This document shows, in pieces, positions 1 to 7,400 of a DNA stretch of 8,568 nt. The stretch is from assembly GCA_018883485.1 (NCBI GenBank), contig VEQB01000079.1, forward strand, positions 1 through 8,568, written 5' to 3'. Every line of letters begins with the position of its first letter. Positions within the stretch are counted from its first letter, which is position 1. Made by a program: the position numbers and the translations under genes. Under the pieces are notes generated by a model. The model ran no database searches, was not told the origin of the DNA, and was given only the letters and a program-made list of their open reading frames with translations. The stretch is from Bacteroidota bacterium. Its GTDB lineage: Bacteria > Bacteroidota > Bacteroidia > UKL13-3.

Positions 1-238
1 AAGTTAGACCATGCGGAGTCGGTTTACCTTCTGTATCAATTGAAACAAAAACAAATTCACAATTTAAAATTTCTTTTCGAACATCAGTTTTTTGAACTGC
101 TTTTGTAAGAACTTTACACTTAACTGTTAGGGAAGTTTTTCCGACTTTGGAAGTATGTGTGTAAAACTCAAGTATATCACCTTGAAACGCAGGATTATCA
201 AAAACGATCTCCGACACTTTTTTGGTCACTACCGCTCG
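1..238 (-). CDS. Acyl-CoA thioesterase (hotdog fold), fragment lacking its N-terminal half
   Basis: Reading the minus strand in the frame whose codons include 229-227 gives an open stretch of about 79 residues: RAVVTKKVSEIVFDNPAFQG near the start, then GDILEFYTHTSKVGKTSLTV, and near the left edge EFVFVSIDTEGKPTPHGLT. This pattern (VTKKVSEI, F-x-G-D-x-L-E-F, S-K-V-G-x-T-S, F-V-F-V-S-I-D-x-x-G-K-P) is that of YciA-type acyl-CoA thioesterases of Bacteroidota, which hydrolyse acyl-CoA to free acid and CoA in the cytoplasm. Family members are roughly 130-170 residues. Here the first 45-50 residues are absent, including the conserved GG-x-x-x-x-W-x-D helix that carries the catalytic Asp. The C-terminus runs off the window, probably by only 10-20 residues. 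No start codon fits the homology: beyond residue RAVV the frame enters T9SS-coding sequence read backwards and stops at 280-278. As it stands the fragment cannot make an active enzyme. Family assignment is fairly sure; whether the truncation is biological is not. Confidence 0.72.
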
Positions 239-746
239 CGTACTTAACTGGCAAACAGCATCAGAAATTAACAATGCTTATTTTGAAGTAGAACGTTCTA
301 CAGATAATAGCCGCTTTGAACCTATTGGCCGAGTAAAAGGAAAGGGGAATAGTGTAAGAATTAACAATTACAGCTTAAATGACGAAGAAGCAATTCTTCA
401 ATTTTCAAATCTGAACCAACTTTACTATCGCTTAAAGCAAGTAGATAAAGATGGCACCTATGAATACAGCCAAACAGCTGTAATTAACTTAAGTACAAAC
501 CACAATTTACAAGTAGTCTTGTTTCCAAATCCTAACAAGGGAAGCTTTACCATACATTTAGATGGCGTTGAAGTAGGAAATAGCATTGAGTTAAGCATTG
601 TAGATATGATGGGTAACTTAATGTATGCATCTACTTACAACAACAAGCATTTTGCCATAGATGCGCCATTTGCACCAGGTATTTATACCGTATTAGTTAA
701 AGTGGGCGATATTCAAAAATCTATTCGCATTAGCGTTACAGAATAA
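222..746 (+). CDS. C-terminal part of a T9SS-secreted protein (type A sorting domain), 5'-truncated
   Basis: The frame encodes 174 residues if counted from a TTG at 222, but that codon is not a believable start because it lies in the neighbouring thioesterase sequence. Genuine homology begins at about residue 7 (VLNWQTASEINNAYFEVERS). Residues 7-90 form the Ig/fibronectin-like module that commonly precedes the T9SS tail, ending with the typical LYYRLKQVDKDGTYEYS (66-82). Residues 98-174 are a canonical type A C-terminal domain: FPNPNKGSFTI at 101-111, the DMMGN turn at 128-132, and APGIYTVLVKV at 151-161, closing with a basic beta strand. In this family the tail directs an outer-membrane-crossing cargo to the T9SS machinery and is usually cleaved, with the cargo attached to surface lipopolysaccharide. 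The signal peptide and the functional domain are missing, so the cargo's activity is unknown. A second, diverged copy of the same module is at the end of the large gene finishing at 4441. Confidence 0.8.
   Translation: MVTTARVLNWQTASEINNAYFEVERSTDNSRFEPIGRVKGKGNSVRINNYSLNDEEAILQFSNLNQLYYRLKQVDKDGTYEYSQTAVINLSTNHNLQVVLFPNPNKGSFTIHLDGVEVGNSIELSIVDMMGNLMYASTYNNKHFAIDAPFAPGIYTVLVKVGDIQKSIRISVTE
230..245. other. Abrupt junction between two divergently oriented truncated genes
   Basis: Left of this point the minus strand encodes thioesterase through its VVTKKV segment. Right of it the plus strand encodes a T9SS-linker module beginning at VLNWQTASEINN. The two homologies meet within about 15 bp. 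Both genes are cut at their 5' sides, and no intergenic DNA, start codons, promoters, direct repeats or insertion-sequence ends lie between them. This is not a normal divergent arrangement. It is either a rearrangement breakpoint or, more probably given its position near the window end, an artificial join in an assembly or clone. Confidence 0.6.
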
Positions 747-763
747 GCCAAAAGCTAATGCCT

Positions 764-801
764 AAAAAACCTCGATTGCTTAAGGCAATCGAGGTTTTTT
801 T
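764..801. terminator. Bidirectional intrinsic terminator
   Basis: A perfect 10-bp inverted repeat, CCTCGATTGC (770-779) and GCAATCGAGG (785-794), encloses a 5-nt loop. It is flanked by A6 (764-769) on the left and T7 (795-801) on the right, so it can terminate in both directions. It sits 18 nt after the stop of the plus-strand T9SS fragment. It also overlaps the end of mutS, whose TAA occupies 802-800 inside the T-tract. Two convergent genes thus share a single terminator. Confidence 0.93.
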
Positions 802-3397
802 ATTGTATCATTTTCTTAATCTCGTTCAGTTTAAGCAAAGCCTCTATAGGGGCTAAGGTATTTAAATCAATATTTTCTATAAGGGCACGCACCTCTTGCA
901 TAATGGGGTCGTCGAGCTGGAACATACTCAATTGAACAGGGTTTACCTTTATTCTTGTATCTTTAGAATGCATGTTGGCTCTCCCCTTTTCAAGCTCTTT
1001 AAGTAAGGTATCGGAGCGTTGCAAAACGGTTTTAGGAATACCTGCCATTTGCGCCACATGAATACCAAAGCTGTGTTCGCTCCCACCCTCTTTTAATTTG
1101 CGTAAGAAGATGACTTTATTCTGCAATTCTTTTACATGTACATGAAAATTACGAATGCCATTTCCGGGTTGCTCTAATTCGTTCAATTCGTGGTAATGGG
1201 TAGCAAATAAGGTACGCGGCCTGTAGGGGTGTTGGTTCAAGAATTCTGTAATAGACCAAGCCAAGGAGATACCATCATAAGTACTAGTACCACGCCCAAT
1301 TTCATCTAATAGAATTAAGCTAGCAGCAGAAAGGTTATTCAGAATACTGGCCGTTTCGGTCATTTCTACCATAAAGGTAGACTCGCCAGACGATAAGTTA
1401 TCATTGGCACCCACGCGGGTAAAGATTTTATCTACTACGCCAATTTGCGCCACACTTGCCGGCACAAAACAACCCATTTGCGCCATAAGCACACAAAGGG
1501 CAGTTTGCCTTAAGATGGCAGATTTACCGCTCATATTGGGCCCTGTTAATACAATGATTTGTTGGGTGTCTTTATCTAAAAAAATATCATTGGCAATATA
1601 GGGTTCGCCCGGAGGCAACTGCTTTTCTATTACAGGGTGACGCGCATCTTTAAGCAACAAAGCATTACCCTCGTTTATTTCTGGCATGCAGTAATGATTG
1701 GCCTCAGCCAATTGGGCAAAGGCAATCAAGCAATCTAATTTAGCCAATAGTTGTGCATTGGCTTGAACCGGAATCACTTGTTCTGCTAAGGATGTTACCA
1801 ATTCATTGTAAAGGTTTTCTTCTATGGCACCTATTTTCTCTTCTGCCCCTAAAATCTGATCTTCATAATGCTTTAACTCTTCTGTAATATAACGCTCTGC
1901 ATTGGTGAGCGTTTGCTTGCGCATCCAATCTGCAGGTACTTTATCTTTATGTGTATTGGTAACTTCTAAGTAATAACCAAACACATTGTTGTAGGCTATC
2001 TTCAAACTTGAAATACCTGTTCTATCTTGCTCTTTTTTCTGCAATTGCAGCAAGTAATCTTTGCCCCCAAAGGCAATTTTTCTGAGTTCGTCTAATTGCT
2101 CGCTAACACCTTCACGTATAACATTTCCTTTATTTGCCGTGAGCGGTGGTTCGGCTGTAAGGCTGGCATCTATCTTTCCGCAAAGCCATTCGCATGAGTT
2201 TAATTGCTCGGAAAGGGATTTCATTAAAGGATGATTGAATTGAAGCAAGAGTGCTTTTAAGGGCTTAATTACTTTTAAAGACCTATTCAGCTGTTGCAAT
2301 TCTCTGGGGCCAATGCGCCGCATAGCCAATTTAGAAATGAGCCTTTCTAAATCTCCTATTTGTGCCAATTGGTCTATGATTTCCTTTCTTAATTTTTGGT
2401 TACTCTTGGCTTCTGCTACCATGCTTAATCGTTCTTGTATTAACACAATATCTTTAAGTGGCATTACCAACCATTTTTTTAGCAAGCGGGCTCCCATTGG
2501 GGTAACGGTTTGATCCAAAATTTGAATCAAGGGTACGCCTTGATCTCCATTGGCTTGCAAGAGCTCTAAATTGCGAATGGTAAACCTATCTAACCAAACA
2601 TATTTCTCTTCATCTATGCGGGCAATTTGTTGAATATGCCCCACTTGTTCGTGGTGTGTTTCGCCTAAATAATGTAAGCAAACCCCAGCACAAATAATGG
2701 CCAATGGCAATTCTTGAATCCCAAAACCTTTTAAGTTTTTGGTATTAAAATGTTGTAGCAGTTTATCGTAGGCAAAGCTGTTTTGAAAAATCCATTCTTC
2801 TAAAGTAAAGGTATAATACTTATCGCCAAATACTTGTTTAAACTGAGCCAATTGTTTCTTGCAAACCAATACTTCGGCAGGTTTAAAGCCTTGCAATAAT
2901 TTCTCTATGTAGGCAGGCGGACCTTGTGTGGTAAGAAATTCACCAGTAGAAATATCCAACAAAGCCAAGCCAATTTTATCTTCATGGGCATACCAAGCGG
3001 CTAGGTAATTATTGCTACGGTGGTCTAATATTTTATCGTTGTAGCTTACGCCAGGGGTTATTAATTCTGTAACCCCACGTTTAACTATTTTCTTGGTAAG
3101 CTTAGGGTCTTCCAGTTGATCGCAAATAGCTACCCGTTGCCCTGCCCTAACCAATTTGGGCAAGTAATTATCTAAAGAATGGTGTGGAAACCCTGCCAAC
3201 TCTACATGAGAAGCAGCACCATTGGCCCGCTTGGTAAGTACTATTCCTAATATTTGTGCAGCTTTTACGGCATCTTCCCCAAAGGTTTCGTAGAAATCGC
3301 CAACTCTAAATAATAAAATAGCCCCTGGATATTTACCTTTAATATCCAGGTATTGTTTCATTAAAGGGGTTTCACTTACTTCCGCTTTTTTGGCCAT
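800..3397 (-). CDS. mutS: DNA mismatch repair protein MutS
   Basis: MutS binds base mismatches and small loops, then uses ATP to form a sliding clamp that recruits MutL. From the ATG at 3397 it is 865 residues, normal for MutS1. The domain order is complete. The mismatch-recognition domain has GDFYETF with the Phe-x-Glu wedge at F35 and E37. Connector, lever and clamp regions follow, then the ATPase with Walker A GPNMSGKS (619-626), the NDNLSSGESTF signature (665-675), Walker B LILLDEIGRGTS (694-705) and H-loop ATHYHEL (732-738). Near the C-terminus QLSMF (822-826) matches the beta-clamp-binding consensus QLxLF, followed by a helical tail (IEALLKLNEIKKMI) of the tetramerisation type. A longer reading from TTG at 3406 adds only MHL. 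I prefer the ATG because MAKK...ETPLMKQY resembles Bacteroidota MutS N-termini and the TTG lies in a possible promoter box. It lies 65 bp downstream of trhO on the same strand and ends in the shared terminator. No defects were seen. Confidence 0.97.
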   Translation of the reverse strand: MAKKAEVSETPLMKQYLDIKGKYPGAILLFRVGDFYETFGEDAVKAAQILGIVLTKRANGAASHVELAGFPHHSLDNYLPKLVRAGQRVAICDQLEDPKLTKKIVKRGVTELITPGVSYNDKILDHRSNNYLAAWYAHEDKIGLALLDISTGEFLTTQGPPAYIEKLLQGFKPAEVLVCKKQLAQFKQVFGDKYYTFTLEEWIFQNSFAYDKLLQHFNTKNLKGFGIQELPLAIICAGVCLHYLGETHHEQVGHIQQIARIDEEKYVWLDRFTIRNLELLQANGDQGVPLIQILDQTVTPMGARLLKKWLVMPLKDIVLIQERLSMVAEAKSNQKLRKEIIDQLAQIGDLERLISKLAMRRIGPRELQQLNRSLKVIKPLKALLLQFNHPLMKSLSEQLNSCEWLCGKIDASLTAEPPLTANKGNVIREGVSEQLDELRKIAFGGKDYLLQLQKKEQDRTGISSLKIAYNNVFGYYLEVTNTHKDKVPADWMRKQTLTNAERYITEELKHYEDQILGAEEKIGAIEENLYNELVTSLAEQVIPVQANAQLLAKLDCLIAFAQLAEANHYCMPEINEGNALLLKDARHPVIEKQLPPGEPYIANDIFLDKDTQQIIVLTGPNMSGKSAILRQTALCVLMAQMGCFVPASVAQIGVVDKIFTRVGANDNLSSGESTFMVEMTETASILNNLSAASLILLDEIGRGTSTYDGISLAWSITEFLNQHPYRPRTLFATHYHELNELEQPGNGIRNFHVHVKELQNKVIFLRKLKEGGSEHSFGIHVAQMAGIPKTVLQRSDTLLKELEKGRANMHSKDTRIKVNPVQLSMFQLDDPIMQEVRALIENIDLNTLAPIEALLKLNEIKKMIQ

Positions 3398-3403
3398 GAG
3401 GTG

Positions 3404-3410
3404 CAAGATA
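3404..3410 (-). promoter_or_regulatory. Possible -7 promoter box before mutS
   Basis: On the minus strand TATCTTG ends 6 nt before the mutS ATG. It is one T short of the TATCTTTG form of the Bacteroidota -7 consensus TAnnTTTG, and its position parallels the box before trhO. If functional, the transcript would be nearly leaderless. No clear -33 TTTG element was seen, so this is a weak call. Confidence 0.3.
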
Positions 3411-3462
3411 CGCCTTTAAAACCTGCCCTTAAATACTGTGCATATTTTGGGGAAAATGAACC

Positions 3463-4392
3463 TTAAGAACACTGTTCTACGGGTGGCCTAGAATAGAATC
3501 CCGTGCCATTGTAAACCCGCTTCCCAGGCGCGTGGGTGCAGGGTTCTGAGCAGCAGCCCTCCATCTCTATGGCGCAGGCTTCGCACATAACAAATTGCTC
3601 GTTGCAATCTACATTGGCGCAGTTGAGATTACGTGCACAAGGCTCATTGCATTTTTTACACTTGCTAATTACTGTTGGATTTACCTCATTGATAGGAACA
3701 GTTACCCTTCCATCAAATACATACAATACCCCATCAAAATCTTTGCCGCCTGTTTCTTTGGCATAGCCTATAATGCCATCGTGCAATTGATACACATCTT
3801 TAAACCCACTTTCTATAAGATAGGCAGATGCCTTCTCGCATTTGATACCGCCAGTGCAATAGGTTACAACTTTCTTATCTTTATATTGCTCCAACTCTTT
3901 AATCTTGCTAGGAAACTCTCTAAAAGTTTCGATATCAAAGGTGAGGGCATTTTTAAATTTACCTAATCTTGTTTCGTAATTCGACCTTACATCTACCACC
4001 ACCACATCTTCTCTTTTCATGAGTTTTTGAAACTCCTTGCCATGCAAGTGTTTGCCAGTTCTTCTGATAGGATTAACGGTGGCTAAACCAGAATTTACAA
4101 TCTCTTTTTTTAACCTCACATGTAAGCGGTTAAAAGCATTGGTCTCTGCCGGGTCAATTTTAAAGCTAACCCCTTCAAATCTTGGATCACTTTGCAAATC
4201 ATCCATATACACAGAACACTGTTGTGGTGTGCCACAAATAGTTCCATTGATACCCTCTGTTGCAACATAAATTCTGCCTGTAAGGCCTAATTGGCGGCAA
4301 TACTTAAGGTGGTGTTGCACATAATCCTCCGCATCAAAGATGGGAGTATAAAAGTAATAGGCTAAAACCCAAAAATTTGCATTTCGATTCAT
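3463..4392 (-). CDS. trhO: tRNA uridine(34) hydroxylase TrhO (rhodanese-domain, YceA family)
   Basis: TrhO performs O2-dependent hydroxylation of the wobble uridine U34 to 5-hydroxyuridine in a subset of tRNAs, the first step towards the cmo5U/mo5U type modifications. From the ATG at 4392 the protein has 309 residues. The N-terminal domain shows the family motif VATEGINGT (43-51). The rhodanese domain carries VVVVDVRSNYE (130-140) and the active-site loop YCTGGIKCEKA (178-188), with the expected nucleophilic Cys at 179 and a second Cys at 185. The C-terminal part is Cys-rich: about ten cysteines between residues 245 and 285, in CKKCNEPC, CANVDC, CEAC and GCCSEPC, matching the Rhodanese_C-type tail and suggesting metal binding. 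A reading from TTG at 4404 would add MPAV, but that TTG is the last three bases of a promoter-like box, so the ATG is preferred. It lies between the large secreted protein gene (48 bp upstream) and mutS (65 bp downstream) on one strand. Confidence 0.95.
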   Translation of the reverse strand: MNRNANFWVLAYYFYTPIFDAEDYVQHHLKYCRQLGLTGRIYVATEGINGTICGTPQQCSVYMDDLQSDPRFEGVSFKIDPAETNAFNRLHVRLKKEIVNSGLATVNPIRRTGKHLHGKEFQKLMKREDVVVVDVRSNYETRLGKFKNALTFDIETFREFPSKIKELEQYKDKKVVTYCTGGIKCEKASAYLIESGFKDVYQLHDGIIGYAKETGGKDFDGVLYVFDGRVTVPINEVNPTVISKCKKCNEPCARNLNCANVDCNEQFVMCEACAIEMEGCCSEPCTHAPGKRVYNGTGFYSRPPVEQCS

Positions 4393-4401
4393 AACAGCCG
4401 G

Positions 4402-4409
4402 CAAAGATA
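4402..4409 (-). promoter_or_regulatory. Bacteroidota -7 promoter box before trhO
   Basis: The minus strand reads TATCTTTG, an exact match to the Bacteroidota consensus TAnnTTTG, 9 nt before the trhO ATG. The only TTG upstream (4423-4421) is 11 nt away, too close for a typical -33 element, which would lie about 19 nt upstream. The box suggests trhO has its own promoter with a very short leader rather than depending on read-through from the upstream gene. Confidence 0.5.
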
Positions 4410-4440
4410 AACTATTGTGGCAAGCCTAAAATGATATTTA

Positions 4441-7400
4441 TCAGTATAAGCAAAGAACTTTCTCTACCTGCTTTCTACCATCGCTGCTAGTCATTTGCAA
4501 CAAGTAAATGCCAGGTGCCAGGCCTTGCATATCTAACTGTTGTAGCCCTTTGGTAAAGGTCTGTTCCCGTACTTTTGCTCCTCCATCGGTAAATAGAATG
4601 GCGCTCAAAATTTTATCTGATGGTATGGTTAGGTTCAACACGTTAAGCCCAGGAATTTGTGACATTTCAAACAAGGGTTCCAATAAATCACTCTTAGTTA
4701 CTTTTTGAACCTTGCTGTAACTGCTTTGTCCATCTTCATCTATTTGCTTAAGACGGTAATACAATTGGTCTTGAACCGCCCACACATCCGAGAAGCGATA
4801 ACTTTGTTGTGTGCTTGTATTCCCTGCCCCTTCTACAAATCCAATTTCACGAAAGGTAAATCCATCCTCGCTACGCTCTATTGCAAAGCCTTTATTATTC
4901 TTTTCGGAGGCAGTTTGCCAGCCTAAATCTACTTGGTTTTCTGTAAGGCGTTTGGCGCTAAAATTGATTAGGCTTACGGGTAAAGCGGCATTATTTGGAC
5001 CCGTAATTTCAAAATCGTCTAAAGCCATACCGGCAGCTGTTAAGCCTGCATCCGATTTAAACACAAAGCGAAAGCACACTTTTGTATTACCCGCTAACGC
5101 AGAAAAATTATATTGCATTTGTGTATACGTACTGCGTGTAACATTAAAGAAAGCCACATTAATTGGAAAAGCAGAATTATTGATGGTATTGGCATAATCG
5201 TACCAATTGGTTTGAACACCTGATCCTAGTTTTTGCCAGGTATCGCCAAGATTGGTACTATATTCAACAATATATCCATCGTAATTTATTTCGAAAGCAT
5301 TTTTTACTTTAAACCTTAATACATAAGTGCCCGTATCTTGGCAATTAAAGGAAGGTGTGTATAAGTATGCTTCATTGTTATCTGCATAATTACCCGTTAA
5401 CCCGGTAACCCAAGCATTGCTGCCACTGGCTGCACCACTTTTAGCAGTAACTGCCGAAACGCCTCTGGTAAATCCAATCCCAGAAATTATTAAAGGTGCA
5501 AAATCATTAGGATTGGTTTCAAAATCTCCACCTGCCAACAAAGTATAAGGCACACCGCGGTATGGAAGTATTTGTATAAATGAATTCACAACTTTATTAA
5601 ACATTCCATTAATGGTTAAACTAACATTGTAAAAGCCGGGCGCAAAATATTGCTTCATTGGGTTGGCCAATGTGCTGGTTGTTCCATCACCAAAATTCCA
5701 CAAATAAGTATTTGCTCCATTGCTTGTGCTGGTAAATTGAATGGGGGCACTAACATAACTTAACTTTTTATTGGCATCAAAGTCTGCAAAGGGTGGTGCA
5801 AAAACATTTGAGGTATAAAAGCCTCTGCCATGTGTTGCAGCCACAACCTGTTTGTCTATTCCTCTTAGCTTAAGCATATCTGTGTGCACATTAGCAAAAC
5901 CAGTATTGCTAGGCTGCCAATTGGTTGTTGTCCCTCTTAAAGAATCGGTGGTCCAAACACCAAGCTCTGTGGCAACCATAGCTTGCCAATTTTTATTGGG
6001 ATTAAAAATAATCCATCTGATGGGCATATCTGGCAAATTACCTTCTACACTTGTCCAAGTAACCCCACTATTCTTAGTTTCCCAAACACTATTAACACCG
6101 TAATTTGAATAGGTTACCAATACATGGTTCTCATTGCCATTCTCTATTTCTATGCACGAAACACTACCAGATGCTGGAGTGCCTTGTAAAGAATCTAAAC
6201 CAGTTGTGGTATGCGCATTATCTACAGAAACTACGCGTCCATTATTGGTTCCAAAATATATCTTGTTACTTACATTTGGCGAAACTTTAACATGCGTTAC
6301 CCTGCCTCCATTAAACAAGGCAACGGTATCAAAAAATAGGTTGTTTCCAGTTTGCGGATTATCCCAACGAGAATAGCAATTGGTGTTCGCAGACAAATAC
6401 ATTTTATTTTCAATATCATCATAATCGCAAGGGTTTATGAATGAACCCACGTTGACCGATGTGCCAAGTGCTGTGCTAAAACTATTTCCCCCGTTGGTAG
6501 AACGATAATAATTGGTATAAACATAAGAGGTGAACCAAAACTGCGGCTGGTCTTGGTCTATATGGCAAAAAGCGCCATCGCCACCGGTAACTTCGATGGT
6601 TGAATTAATTCCAGGATTAGAGAATTTATGCGAGCCATTGTCTTGTGTACCTCCCACATAAATATTGGCTCCTGCATTTGGATGTATATCGCAGGCATAA
6701 AATTGGGTGGTATTGTAATTTATCTCTTTTGAATCAATAGTTGGACTTGCACTTGTAAAATTTGCAGAGCGATAAACTCCCCCATCGTTTCCAAAATAAC
6801 AAATGGAAGAACTCCCAGGAGAGAATAACGCAAAGTGTTGGTCGGCATGTACTTCTTGAAAACCAAAACCACCATACCAATGGGAAAGTTGCAGCCAAGA
6901 ACCTCCTCCATTGCTGGTTTTAAATAAATCTATCCCTCCTACAACTACTACATTTGCATTGTTAGGATCAACAGCAATACTTAAATCGTACCAAGCCTGA
7001 CCTCTGCTAAAATCTTTTCGAAAACCTACTTGTGAAACACCGCCATCTGCATCTATAGGATGCGCAGGAATGGTATCAAAATTTGCGCCAGCGTTAACAG
7101 ATTTAATAATGTAGGTAATTCTACCACCACTTTCTACTAATCCATAAATGGTGCTGGTATCTACCACAGAAACAGCTATTTCAATTTCTCTTCTATTGGG
7201 TGCATTAGAGATATTGGAAGGGTTGGTCCAAGTAGCGCCTCTGGTAAAAGATTTATGAATGGTTCCACTGGTAGTACCAGTTCCGCTCATACTTGCATAT
7301 AAAGTTCCATTGGCCATTATTTCAATATCTTGCGCAATATCGCCTCCCGCAGAAGCTATACCCGTTCCCAAAACTTTAGTAAAGCTTGTACCTCCATTGG

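Noticed and set aside
222..224. TTG as the genuine start of the T9SS protein
   Set aside because: The codon lies inside sequence encoding the thioesterase on the other strand. The resulting protein would begin within a domain with no signal peptide, although T9SS cargo needs one.
3444..3457. ATTTTGGGGAAAAT inverted repeat between trhO and mutS as a terminator
   Set aside because: The stem is only five A/T pairs with a four-base loop and has no T-tract on the minus strand, so it is too weak to call.
4811..5197. Open frame of 128 codons on the plus strand
   Set aside because: It lies wholly opposite the large minus-strand gene, has no recognisable domain, and looks like an antisense shadow of low-complexity secreted-protein coding.
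6720..6911. Short open frame on the minus strand in another phase within the beta-propeller gene
   Set aside because: The main frame continues uninterrupted through it with clear Asp-box homology, so this is not a frameshift or a separate gene.
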